From the NCBI RefSeq assembly GCF_014898175.1, contig NZ_CP062948.1, positions 2,046,001-2,110,000 on the forward strand: a stretch of 64,000 bases of DNA, in the 5' to 3' direction. A program made the translations under genes and the position numbers. The notes under the pieces were generated by a model. It was not told the DNA's origin and made no database searches. It was given only the letters and a program-made list of their open reading frames with translations. Shown here piece by piece: positions 10,857 to 19,367 of the stretch. How positions within the stretch are numbered: the first letter of the stretch is position 1; every line of letters begins with the position of its first letter. The DNA is from Bifidobacterium lemurum (GTDB lineage Bacteria; Actinomycetota; Actinomycetes; Actinomycetales; Bifidobacteriaceae).

Positions 10857-12607
10857 ATGGCACTTTCGTTATCACATATCTCTTTTACATATGAAGGCGC
10901 TCCCGAACCGTTGTTCGATGACGTCAGCGCGACTTTCCCACGCGGATGGAGTGCGATATTGGGCGACAACGGCATCGGCAAATCGACTCTGGCGAATATC
11001 GCCGTAGGACGATTGACCCCGGACCAAGGCAAGGTCAGTCCGTCGCCGCGCGGATTGGTCGTCGGATATTGCCCGCAGCGCACCGTCGAGACGCCCGAAA
11101 GACTGGAGGATTTCGCAGCCGATTGGTCGCCCGAGGCGATGACGGTGCGCGAAACGCTCGGCATCGACGATGAGTGGTGCTACCGGTACGACACCCTGTC
11201 AGGAGGCGAAGCCAAACGTGTGCAGGTGGCCTGCGCGCTCGCCGCACGCCCCGACGTGCTGGTGCTGGACGAACCGACCAACCATGTGGACGGGCCGACC
11301 CGGAACTCCATCGCACGCGTCATGCGTACGTTCCGTGGCATCGGCATCGTCATCTCCCACGACGTCGCGCTGATCGACGCGACCTGCGATCGGTGCGTCT
11401 GCTTCGAGCGACGGCATATTCGCGGACGCAACGTCACACAGGTCGGCGCCTACGCCGGAGGATATTCGAGGATGATTCAGGCGCGACGGGAGCGGGAACG
11501 GAGCGAGGCGGACGCTCTGTCCGCGGCCCACCGTGAAACCGCCCGTCTGGTCGATATCCAGACGACGCGTCATACCAAGGTCCAGCAGGTGGAGTCGGCC
11601 AAACGTCAGGGCGGCGGGTCGATCCCAAAGACCATGACGCGCGCGCCGCCCGCAAACTGGCGCGTTCCACCAGCCTGGACTCCGGCGTGGGGCGCGCCTA
11701 TTCCCAACTCGATGGGCGCGTCGCCGCGGCCCGCGCCCAAGCGGAGAATCTGACGACCGCGGCGAAACGGTACGACGGAAACATCTGGCTAGATATCGAA
11801 CCGAGCCACCGCTCCGAACTGGTGCGTCTGGAATCCGGGGTGATCCGTTACGGCGGTGAGCCAGATGATGCCGTGCGGAATGTGGGACCGTCTTGCGGTG
11901 GAGTTGGCCAGCTTGTGATTGCGAACGCGAGGTTGCTTGTCGATCCAGATGGCGTTTGGCGGGTTGCGGCGATGGACGCGTCTCAGATGACGATGGCGGG
12001 TCCCCAGCAACTGGCCTCAGTTGAATCGCATGAACCAGACCTGAAAGACTTTTGCGGAACCGGTGAACTCCCAGTCGGGCACGTCGTCCCGGCGGGACAC
12101 CCGCAAGACTCCCACGGAACCGGTGAACCAGTCGGCGGCGTGGCGATTCCGACGTTGAGTGTGGGCCCGCGCGACCATATCGTCATCACCGGTCCCAACG
12201 GATTGGGCAAATCGACGCTGATGCGCGCGTTGGTGCGGGCCGTGTCCGATGACGTGCCGTGCCTTTATATCGCGCAGAAGGTGACGCAAGCCGAGTGCGA
12301 CGTGGCGGTGGCGGAGTTGGCACGGCTGACCGCAACGGATAGGACGCGTGTGCTTGCCGCCTTCGCGCAACTCAACGCCGACCCCGACGTGCTGGTTTCG
12401 GGGCGGCCCCTGTCGCCGGGGGAGTCGCGCAAACTGCTGTTGTGTCTTGGTTTGGTCCGCGACCCGCAGCTGATCATCATGGATGAGCCGACCAATCATT
12501 TGGATTTGGGATCAAAAGAGGCGCTTGGCCGGGTGCTGAGTGGCTTTCGGGGCGCGGTGATTGTGGTGAGTCATGAGGCGGGGTCGCACGGAGTGTGGGG
12601 TGGGTGA
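10857..12607 (+). pseudogene. ABC-F family ATPase, frameshifted and 3'-truncated
   Basis: The two ABC domains are in different frames. Frame one (from 10857, after AAGGAGATGCT) encodes Walker A GDNGIGKST, signature LSGGEAKRV and Walker B with DEPTNHVD. The second half (frame of 11687-12607) encodes GPNGLGKST, LSPGESRKL and DEPTNHLD. The frame breaks at about 11624-11629 (CCCAAA); one extra C would restore a continuous protein through KDHDARAARKLARS. Downstream, the reading frame runs into repeat copy E at about 12580, which supplies the last ~9 codons and the stop, replacing the expected sequence after VVSHE. ABC-F proteins act on ribosomes and some protect against antibiotics. This copy is probably inactive unless the frameshift is a sequencing error. 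Confidence 0.85.
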
Positions 12608-12730
12608 GTGCCGTGCGACTTTTCGTCACATGAACCGCACATGCCGTGTGCGGTCGCGTCGGCGGGAAACGTTGGTATTCCAAGGAAAGTCCCGTTGGGA
12701 TGTTCGTTTGGGGCCGATTTGAGGGTCGCA
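12580..12730 (+). repeat. Dispersed inverted-repeat element, copy E
   Basis: GGGTCGCACGGAGTG ... GCCGTGCGACTTTTCGTCACATG, then the GAACCGCACATGCCGTGTG arm, an internal pair (GGGAAAC...), ATGTTCGTTTGGGGCCGATT and closing GAGGGTCGCA. The core from 12613 to 12730 is about 118 bases. Its left end lies inside the ABC-F reading frame. Confidence 0.85.
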
Positions 12731-12743
12731 TGGGCGTGGGTGC

Positions 12744-12802
12744 CGACGAGTTTCGTGCGTTCAGACCATGTCACCCGGGCGTAGGGTATCGACGAGTTTC
12801 GT
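12744..12802. repeat. Paired palindromic motif CGACGAGTTTCGT
   Basis: The 13-mer occurs at 12744-12756 and again at 12790-12802. Each is a near-palindrome (ACGA-GTT-TCGT), and the second is extended by GTATC/GATAC. They lie between two gene ends that face each other, so a promoter role is not obvious. A tandem ATGGCTCACAA duplication follows at 12843-12864. Confidence 0.4.
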
Positions 12803-12808
12803 AGATAC

Positions 12809-12840
12809 AAAAGGTCCCCTTCCCTTTCGGGAAGGGGACC
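12809..12840 (-). terminator. Intrinsic terminator of glnA
   Basis: GGTCCCCTTCCC (12813-12824) and GGGAAGGGGACC (12829-12840) form a perfect 12-bp stem with a TTTC loop. Read on the minus strand it is followed by TTTTG, and it lies 80 bases past the glnA stop. Confidence 0.9.
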
Positions 12841-12920
12841 GGATGGCTCACAAATGGCTCACAAAGCTATGATGAAGAACATCAAAAGCCCGTTATTCCG
12901 CCGTTTTGAGACCTCATCTA

Positions 12921-14357
12921 TCAGATGTGGAAGTACAGCTCGTACTCCAGCGGGGTGGGCGACAGGCGGGACTGGTCGATCTCGTCGCGCTTGAGGCCGA
13001 TCCAGGTCTCGATCAGGTCGTCGGTGAAGACGTCGCCCGCGGTGAGGAAGTCGTGGTCCTCCTCCAGCGCGTCCATGGCCTCGGCCAGGGAGCTCGGCAC
13101 CTGCTTGATGCCCGCGTGCTCTTCCGGCGGCAGCTCGTAGAGATCCTTGTCGACCGGCTCCGGCGGCTCGATGTGGTTGAGGATTCCGTCCAGGCCGGCC
13201 ATGAGCTGGGCGGAGAAGGCCAGGAACGGGTTGCAGGAGGGATCCGGCGCGCGGAACTCGATGCGCTTGGCGGCGGGGGAGGTGCCGGCCAGCGGGATGC
13301 GGATGGCCGCGGAACGGTTGCGGGCCGAGTACACCAGGTTGACGGGCGCTTCGAAGCCCGGCACCAGACGGTGGTAGGAGTTCAGCGACGGGTTGGTGAA
13401 GGCCAGCACCGAGGAGGAGTGCTTGATCAGACCGCCGATGTACCAGCGGGCCAGATCGGACAGGCCTGCGTAGCCCTTCTCATCGTAGAACAGCGGCTTG
13501 CCGTCCTTCCACAGGGACTGGTGGCAGTGCATGCCGGTGCCGTTGTCGCCGGCCATGGGCTTGGGCATGAAGGTGGCGGCCTTGCCCGCCAGAGCGGCGG
13601 TCTCGTGGATGACGTACTTGTACTTCATCAGGTCGTCGCCCGCGTGCTGCAGGGAGTTGAAGCGGTAGTTGATCTCCTGCTGGCCGGCGCCGGCGACCTC
13701 GTGGTGGGCGCGCTCCAGAGTCAGACCGACCTTCTGCAGGTTGGCGACCATATCGTCGCGCAGATCCTGGTTGTGGTCGATCGGCGGGACGGGGAAGTAG
13801 CCGCGCTTGACGCGGTTCTTGAAGCCGATGTTCGGGGTGCCGTCCTCTTCGGTGTCCACGCCGGAGTTCCACGGGGCCTCGATGGAGTCGACCTCATAGA
13901 AGGAGCGGTTCATGTCGTTGGAGAAGCGCACCTTGTCGAAGATGAAGAACTCGGCCTCGGGGGCGAAGGAAGCGGTGTCGGCGATGCCGGTGGACTTCAG
14001 GTAGGCTTCGGCTTTGCCGGCGACCTGACGCGGATCGCGGGAGTAGGGCTCGTCGGTCAGCGGGTCCACGATGGAGAAGGAGACGTTCAGCGTCTTATGC
14101 TTGCGGAACGGGTCGATGAAGGCGGTCGCGATATCCGGGATGAGCTTCATGTCGGACTCGTTGATGGCCTGGAAGCCCTGCACGGAGGAGCCGTCGAACG
14201 GCATGCCCTCGTCGAAGGCGTCCTTGAGGAATTCGCTGGCCGGCACGTTGAAGTGCTGCTGCACGCCGATGAGGTCGGTGAAGCGGATGGAGACGTACTC
14301 CACGCCTTCCTGGTTGATCAGGGCCTCGGCATCGGCCTTGGTTTTGAGTTCGGTCAC
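12921..14357 (-). CDS. glnA: Glutamine synthetase type I
   Basis: Makes glutamine from glutamate, ammonia and ATP; the main ammonia-assimilating enzyme. The 478-residue product has typical GS-I length, with the Asp-Gly-Ser-Ser-Val segment ([11 protein letters not shown]) near residue 55, the EAEFF metal-binding motif near 130, and [10 protein letters not shown] near 265. The Tyr of DLYELPPEE (about 395) is at the position adenylylated in related enzymes. The GTG at 14357 is chosen because AAAGGAGC lies seven bases before it and the protein then starts VTELKTK; an in-frame ATG 21 codons upstream has no such support. A GlnR-like box lies upstream and a strong terminator downstream, so it is probably a single-gene transcript. 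Confidence 0.97.
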   Translation of the reverse strand: MTELKTKADAEALINQEGVEYVSIRFTDLIGVQQHFNVPASEFLKDAFDEGMPFDGSSVQGFQAINESDMKLIPDIATAFIDPFRKHKTLNVSFSIVDPLTDEPYSRDPRQVAGKAEAYLKSTGIADTASFAPEAEFFIFDKVRFSNDMNRSFYEVDSIEAPWNSGVDTEEDGTPNIGFKNRVKRGYFPVPPIDHNQDLRDDMVANLQKVGLTLERAHHEVAGAGQQEINYRFNSLQHAGDDLMKYKYVIHETAALAGKAATFMPKPMAGDNGTGMHCHQSLWKDGKPLFYDEKGYAGLSDLARWYIGGLIKHSSSVLAFTNPSLNSYHRLVPGFEAPVNLVYSARNRSAAIRIPLAGTSPAAKRIEFRAPDPSCNPFLAFSAQLMAGLDGILNHIEPPEPVDKDLYELPPEEHAGIKQVPSSLAEAMDALEEDHDFLTAGDVFTDDLIETWIGLKRDEIDQSRLSPTPLEYELYFHI

Positions 14358-14431
14358 GGGACCGCTCCTTTCATGAGAAACGTTACGAGTGTTAAGCATA
14401 GGAATATGCGTTTCGCTCACTCGCGAGTTGG

Positions 14432-14447
14432 GTTACGAAAGTGTTAC
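14432..14447 (-). promoter_or_regulatory. GlnR-type box upstream of glnA
   Basis: On the glnA strand the sequence reads GTAAC-ACTTTC-GTAAC, two pentamers with six bases between. This closely matches the GTnAC-n6-GnAAC site bound by GlnR in actinomycetes. A TATGCT sequence that could be a -10 element lies about 40 bases nearer the gene. A GlnR regulator itself is not in the window. Confidence 0.5.
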
Positions 14448-14575
14448 GTCGGGATGCTGGATTGCGTGGAACCCGCGGAATCATGCGGTTTTGCGATGGT
14501 CGAGCCATTAATCTGCGTTTTTTCAGGTTATGGACACGCCCTGGTGCGATGCGTGTACTGTCCGCGGAATATGAC

Positions 14576-14610
14576 GGAGCCCCACGGCGCGCATGGCGTC
14601 GTGGGGCTCC
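14576..14610 (-). terminator. Probable terminator after the DUF4191 gene
   Basis: GGAGCCCCAC (14576-14585) pairs with GTGGGGCTCC (14601-14610). It lies about 30 bases beyond the stop of the minus-strand DUF4191 gene. There is no strong T run, so termination may be weak. Confidence 0.5.
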
Positions 14611-14637
14611 GCGAAGAGAGTTCCGATTCGCTCCGAA

Positions 14638-15423
14638 TCAGCGGCCGCGCATGGCGCGACGGCTCACACGCTGCGGATGCGTGGGGTCGATGCCCTTGGG
14701 GATGCCGTATCCGCCCTTGGTCTGCAGGGTGCGCAGACGGTCGTTGAGCGTGTCCAGCTCGGTTTTGGTCAGCAGGAAACGGCGGCGCGGGTGGATTTTG
14801 GCCAGCACGGGATTCTTATGGTTGGTCGGCTCGTAGGCCTTCTTCTTGGTGACGGCCTTGCGCACGTCCTTCAGCGGCACCTGATGCTCGCCGGTGCCCA
14901 CCGCGATGCGGTAGACGGGAATGGACGAGCCGGCGGTCACACCCTTGATGCTGTGCTCCTGACGGTCCATCGCCTTGGACACGCGTCCGTAGTCGCCCTC
15001 GCCGATTAGATAGATGCCGTTGATGGAGGTGCCGCGCCAGATCGCGTCCTTGGTTTTGGCGTCGATCCACACCGGCTGCTCGGGGAAGGTGAAGCCGGCC
15101 TTCTTCATATTGCTCAGCACGCTGACGGCCGCGCCCGGACGTCCCTCCAGCTGGCGGTATCCGACGCGGTCGGCGCGGCGGGTGAGCATCATGGTGGCGA
15201 ACAGCAGCCCCAGCATGATCGCGGTGATCATCAGGAAGATCCAGCTCATCACCGACCAGTGGAAGACGATGCCGGCGATCACCATCACGACGATCGGGGC
15301 CACGAACACGGCTGCCAACAGCCAAGGCAGCTGCTTGTCCTCCGCGTAGGTGTACTTGAAAATCTGGATGATCTGCTTGATCGTGCCGGGCTTCTTCTCG
15401 GCCTTAGCGTCGTTCTGAGCCAT
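14638..15423 (-). CDS. DUF4191 family membrane protein
   Basis: 261 residues with two adjacent transmembrane helices at about 34-80 and a basic, soluble remainder. It matches the actinobacterial DUF4191 family, of unknown function. GAAGGAAAGAG precedes the ATG. It lies downstream of lpd on the same strand, about 70 bases away; in Actinobacteria this family often sits near glnA and lipoate or lipoamide genes. No catalytic residues can be named. Confidence 0.8.
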   Translation of the reverse strand: MAQNDAKAEKKPGTIKQIIQIFKYTYAEDKQLPWLLAAVFVAPIVVMVIAGIVFHWSVMSWIFLMITAIMLGLLFATMMLTRRADRVGYRQLEGRPGAAVSVLSNMKKAGFTFPEQPVWIDAKTKDAIWRGTSINGIYLIGEGDYGRVSKAMDRQEHSIKGVTAGSSIPVYRIAVGTGEHQVPLKDVRKAVTKKKAYEPTNHKNPVLAKIHPRRRFLLTKTELDTLNDRLRTLQTKGGYGIPKGIDPTHPQRVSRRAMRGR

Positions 15424-15494
15424 CTCTTTCCTTCACTGCGATACGGATGATGAACACACTGGGCAACAAGTCTATCAGTATCACTGCCCTCCCG

Positions 15495-16937
15495 TCAGCG
15501 CGTGTGCAGGGGGCGGCCGTCCGCCTTGAGCAGGGCCTCGCCGAGCGTCTCGCTGAATGTGGGATGGGGGTGGATGAGCCGCGCGGCCTCGGCCAGAGGC
15601 GTGCGCGCGCCGACCAGCTGCTGCGCTTCGGCGATCAGGTCGGACGCGCCGGGGGCCACGATGTGCACGCCGAGCACCACGGGCACGCCCGGACGGTCCG
15701 CCCTCTCGCCGCTGACCACGCTCATCGAGCCGCCCGCGCCGCTCATCATCATGCGCGCGTTGCCCAGCATGGGGTACGCGGTCTGCCTCACCTCACGCAG
15801 GTCGTCGCGTTCCTTGGCCTGCTCTTCGGTCAGTCCGACCGTGGCCGCTTCGGGGGAGGAGAACACGATGCCGGGCACGGTCGTCTCGTCCACGGGGCGG
15901 GGGTTGAGTCCCGCGATGGCTTCGGCCGCCACGATGCCCTGTTCGAAGGCGCGATGGGCGAGGGCATGACCGGGGGTGATGTCGCCCACCGCCCACACTC
16001 CCGGTACCGAGGTGCGGCCCAGCTCGTCGACCGCCACCAGTCCGTGCGCGTCGCGGGCGATGCCCAGCGCGTCGAACCAGGGCGCGTCGGTGTTCGGGTC
16101 GCGGCCGATGGCGGCCAGCACCACATCGGCCTCCACGTCGGCTTCTCCGCCGCCGGCCGTTGCATAACGTACTGTCGCGCCGGTTTCGGCGCCGGTGTCG
16201 ACGCGGGTGACGGAGGCGTTGGCGATGACGGTGACGCCCTGGCGTTTGAGTTCGCGGGTGAGGGTTATGCCGGTGCGTTTGTCCCAAGCGGACAGCACGC
16301 GGCCTTTGCGGATGATCAGCGTGACCTCGCAGCCCGCGGCGTTCCACATGGAGGCGAATTCGAGGGCGATGGCACCCGCGCCGACGATCACCGCGCGCGA
16401 GGGGAACTCGTCGAGTTCCAGCGCCTGCGTGGAATCGATCAGCGCTCCTCGGAACGGCTCTCCCGGCAAGGCGCGGGGTCTGCCGCCGGTGGCGAGCACG
16501 ATATGGTCGGCGGTGACGGTCGAGACGCGTCGAGTCCCGTCGTCGGCGGGATCGTCCGTGGTGATGCGGATGGTGTGCGCGTCCGTGAGTTCCGCCTCGC
16601 CGCGCAGCACCTCGATTTTGCGTTGGGCGAGCAGTCCCGCCAAACCTTTGGTCATGTTCGCGACGGCGCCGACGCGGTACTCCCGCAGACGGCCGTAGTC
16701 GATTCCCGACACGCTCGCCCGCACGCCGAACACGTTGGCGTGACGCGCGGCGTCCATGGCGTGCATGGCGGTGATCAGCGCCTTCGACGGGATGCAGCCG
16801 CGGTTCAGACAGGTGCCGCCCACGGTGCCTTCACGCTCGATCAGGGCGACGGACATCCCCAATTCGGCCGCGCGCAGGGCGGTCGCGTAGCCGCCCGGTC
16901 CCGCGCCTACGATCGCCACGTCATACTGCTGGGTCAT
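15495..16937 (-). CDS. lpd: Dihydrolipoamide dehydrogenase
   Basis: FAD-dependent disulfide oxidoreductase that reoxidises dihydrolipoyl groups using NAD+. 480 residues. The FAD site GAGPGG (11-16) is followed by the redox-active cysteines C43 and C48 in GGTCLNRGC. A second dinucleotide-binding motif (GAGAIALE) lies near 190, and the HPHPTFSE catalytic region is at the C-terminus. The ATG at 16937 follows AAGGAGAC; the longer in-frame extension has no family similarity. No E1, E2 or glycine-cleavage gene is adjacent, and bifidobacteria are known to ferment pyruvate without a pyruvate dehydrogenase complex, so the partner protein is unclear. Confidence 0.93.
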   Translation of the reverse strand: MTQQYDVAIVGAGPGGYATALRAAELGMSVALIEREGTVGGTCLNRGCIPSKALITAMHAMDAARHANVFGVRASVSGIDYGRLREYRVGAVANMTKGLAGLLAQRKIEVLRGEAELTDAHTIRITTDDPADDGTRRVSTVTADHIVLATGGRPRALPGEPFRGALIDSTQALELDEFPSRAVIVGAGAIALEFASMWNAAGCEVTLIIRKGRVLSAWDKRTGITLTRELKRQGVTVIANASVTRVDTGAETGATVRYATAGGGEADVEADVVLAAIGRDPNTDAPWFDALGIARDAHGLVAVDELGRTSVPGVWAVGDITPGHALAHRAFEQGIVAAEAIAGLNPRPVDETTVPGIVFSSPEAATVGLTEEQAKERDDLREVRQTAYPMLGNARMMMSGAGGSMSVVSGERADRPGVPVVLGVHIVAPGASDLIAEAQQLVGARTPLAEAARLIHPHPTFSETLGEALLKADGRPLHTR

Positions 16938-16995
16938 TTTGTCTCCTTGGGATCGGATGCGGGTCGCGCCCCGCGTCTGCCGTCCATCGTAAAGC

Positions 16996-17020
16996 AAAAA
17001 GCCGCCCAAGTCGGGCGGCT
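16996..17020 (-). terminator. Intrinsic terminator of the DUF3043 gene
   Basis: On the minus strand, AGCCGCCC-GACTT-GGGCGGCT is followed directly by TTTTT. It lies about 25 bases after the DUF3043 stop and separates that gene from lpd. Confidence 0.9.
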
Positions 17021-17043
17021 CTCCTAGAGAATAACGCGGGGAA

Positions 17044-17655
17044 TCAGTCCTGGGGGTATTCGCCACGCTTGTTGCGCGGCTTGGGCAGCCTCCAGCGGCG
17101 CAGCTGGATGGCGCGGCTCCACGCGTAGGTGCCGGAGCGCGATCCCTTGGCCACGGCCGCCTCGCCGAACTTGGCGACCAGCTTCTTCTTGAGCTTGCGC
17201 CACATCAGCCAGGTGTCGATGATCACGGCGAACAGATAGCCGTACATAAGAACCATCATGGCCATCGAGATGGCGACGTTCTGCACGAACACGGACAGGA
17301 TCATGGACAGGATCAGAATGCCGAAGGCGACCGGGATGAAGAACTCGCCGATGTTCCAGCGGGCGTCCACATAGTCGCGGATGTAGATGCGCCACGGCAG
17401 GCGTTCGGCCTTGGGCATGCGGCTCAGATCACCCTTCTGCATCGCCTCGTATTCGGCGTTCTCCCTTTCGCGCATGCGGGCCTTGGCGGCCTTCGCGCTG
17501 GCCTTGCGATCCACCGGCACCAGCGGGCGCAGGTTGGCCGCCTGCGCCTCCTTGCGCTTGGGGGTGGCGTGCCCTTTGCCCTTGGAGGAATCGGATTTGG
17601 CGGACTCTTCGACAGGCTGCTGGGCCTGCTCCTTCTTGAACGGGTTCCATGTCAT
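17044..17655 (-). CDS. DUF3043 family membrane protein
   Basis: 203 residues. The basic N-terminal half includes the KGHATPKRKEAQAAN segment typical of the actinobacterial DUF3043 family. Two transmembrane helices follow at about 105-150, then a basic tail. Function is unknown. It diverges from the peptidase gene to its right and ends at a strong terminator, so it is probably transcribed alone. No good ribosome site precedes the ATG. Confidence 0.82.
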   Translation of the reverse strand: MTWNPFKKEQAQQPVEESAKSDSSKGKGHATPKRKEAQAANLRPLVPVDRKASAKAAKARMRERENAEYEAMQKGDLSRMPKAERLPWRIYIRDYVDARWNIGEFFIPVAFGILILSMILSVFVQNVAISMAMMVLMYGYLFAVIIDTWLMWRKLKKKLVAKFGEAAVAKGSRSGTYAWSRAIQLRRWRLPKPRNKRGEYPQD

Positions 17656-17823
17656 GATTGCAGGTTACGGTGACGTATAGACGCATGAATACCAGGTGTC
17701 AGGCGTTGCAATCCCATCGATACGGGCCGATGTGGGCGTATCGAAAACGTCCGTCGCGGGCGGGGAGCAAACCCGTGCGTGCGTTCGCGCGACCCTGGAA
17801 ACACGAGGAAAGGACCATCATCC

Positions 17824-19191
17824 ATGGCAGATCTCACCGCTCAGGACATCCGCACGCGGGTGGAATCCGATTGGGAGCGCATCGTCGGCGTGCTGCGCGA
17901 CAAAATCGCGCTCCAGTCGATTTCCGCTCAGGGCATCACCGGCGAGCATATGAGGCGATCGGCCGAATTCGTGGCCGAGCTGATGCGCGAGGTGGGGGTG
18001 GACGCGAAGGTCGCCCAGGCCCATAATCCCGACGGCACTCCCGGCGCATGGGAGGTGATCGGCTCGAGGATCGTCGATCCGGACGCGCCCACCGTGCTGC
18101 TGTACGCGCATCATGACGTGCAGCCGGTGCCCGACCCGGCCGAATGGGACACCGACCCGTTCGTGGCCACCGAAATCGACACGCGCCTGTACGGCCGCGG
18201 CGCGGCCGACGACGGCGGCGGCATCGCCATCCACTCCGGCGCGCTCAAGGCGCTCGGCGACGATCTCAAGGTGAACATCAAGGTGTTCATCGAAGGTGAG
18301 GAGGAGATGGGCTCGCCGAGCTTCATCCCCTTCATCGAGGAGCATCGCGAGGAATTCGAATCCGACGTGATCATTGTGGCCGACTCGGGCAACTGGTCCG
18401 CCGAGATCCCCAGCCTGACCACCTCGCTGCGCGGCAACACCTGCGTGGACGTGACCGTCAAGGCCTTGGAGCATCCCGTGCATTCCGGCCAGTTCGGCGG
18501 TCCGATCCTCGACGCGAACACGCTGGCGGCCATGCTCATCGCCTCCATGTACGACGCGAACGGCGACCTGGCGGTGCCGGGCGTGGCCGCGGAGGAGCCG
18601 ATCGGCGGACTGCAGCGCGACCTCGACGAGGCGAGCGTGCGCGCCGACGCGGGCGTCGTCGACGGCTACCGTATGGCCGGCACCGGCTCGCTCGCCGCAC
18701 GCATGTGGACCAAGCCGAGCGTGACCGTGATCGGTTTCGACGCGCATCCGGTCGAAGGCTCGTTCAACGTGATCGCCCCCGAAACAACCTTCCGTCTCTC
18801 CCTGCGCACCGCGCCGAACCAGCGCCCCGAAGAGGCGCAGGACGCGCTGGCCGCGTTCCTCGTCTCGAACGCCCCCTTCGGCGCGCAGGTGCGCGTGGAC
18901 AAGCTGGAGAACGGCATGGGCTGGGCCATGGATCCGAACGCCGAGGCCACCAAGGACGCGATGGAGGCGATGGAGGAGGCCTTCGGCGTGGCGCCCGTGA
19001 ACAAGGGCGAGGGCGGGTCGATTCCGTTCATCCCCGAACTGCAGCGCATCTTCCCCGAAGCCCAGGTGCTCGTCACCGGACCGGAGGATCCGAAGGCCAA
19101 CGCGCACAGCCCCAACGAGTCCCTCTCCCTGCCGGGGTTGAAGAGCAATGTGGTCACCGAAGCGCTGCTGCTTGACAAATTGGCCAGGTGA
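17824..19191 (+). CDS. M20-family dipeptidase/peptidase
   Basis: 455-residue zinc-dependent peptidase of the M20 family. The metal-site motifs are in order: LLYAHHDVQP (near 95-105), RGAADDGGG (near 135) and EGEEEMGSP (near 165), with a dimerisation domain between and a C-terminal IPELQ region. The ATG at 17824 follows AGGAAAGG; the upstream in-frame Met lacks one. It is cytoplasmic, with no signal peptide. Likely cleaves imported dipeptides, though amide or acyl-amino-acid hydrolysis is equally possible from sequence. The TPP riboswitch begins about 20 bases after its stop. Confidence 0.9.
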   Translation: MADLTAQDIRTRVESDWERIVGVLRDKIALQSISAQGITGEHMRRSAEFVAELMREVGVDAKVAQAHNPDGTPGAWEVIGSRIVDPDAPTVLLYAHHDVQPVPDPAEWDTDPFVATEIDTRLYGRGAADDGGGIAIHSGALKALGDDLKVNIKVFIEGEEEMGSPSFIPFIEEHREEFESDVIIVADSGNWSAEIPSLTTSLRGNTCVDVTVKALEHPVHSGQFGGPILDANTLAAMLIASMYDANGDLAVPGVAAEEPIGGLQRDLDEASVRADAGVVDGYRMAGTGSLAARMWTKPSVTVIGFDAHPVEGSFNVIAPETTFRLSLRTAPNQRPEEAQDALAAFLVSNAPFGAQVRVDKLENGMGWAMDPNAEATKDAMEAMEEAFGVAPVNKGEGGSIPFIPELQRIFPEAQVLVTGPEDPKANAHSPNESLSLPGLKSNVVTEALLLDKLAR

Positions 19192-19210
19192 TGTTTTACA
19201 CTGTGTGAGT

Positions 19211-19303
19211 TGACACGGGGGCTGCTGTCCAAAAGCGGCTGAGATGAGGGGTTTCCCTCGACCGAATGAACGTGAGTCCAGATAATGCTGGTGCACGGAC
19301 GTC
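19211..19303 (+). promoter_or_regulatory. TPP riboswitch (thi-box)
   Basis: The conserved GCTGAGATGAGG element (19238-19249) binds the pyrimidine part of thiamine pyrophosphate. CCCTCGACCGAATGAAC and CCAGATAATGCTGG provide the P4/P5 side. The segment usually reading CCTGAT is here CGTGAG, a departure from consensus. It lies before ykoE and should shut off the transporter when TPP is plentiful. Confidence 0.88.
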
Positions 19304-19325
19304 GCTCTTTTCCCGTGCCTGAGAA

Positions 19326-19348
19326 CACGCGCCGAACGTCGGCGCGTG
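19326..19348 (+). promoter_or_regulatory. Hairpin between riboswitch and ykoE start
   Basis: CACGCGCCGA pairs perfectly with TCGGCGCGTG around an ACG loop and ends four bases before the GAGAAAGG ribosome site (19352). There is no T run, which argues for control of translation rather than of termination. Probably part of the riboswitch expression platform. Confidence 0.55.
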
Positions 19349-19367
19349 ACGAGAGAAAGGCACATCA

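Noticed and set aside
12906..14747. 613-codon open frame on the plus strand
   Set aside because: Antisense to glnA; Val/Gly/Leu-rich shadow typical of GC-rich genes.
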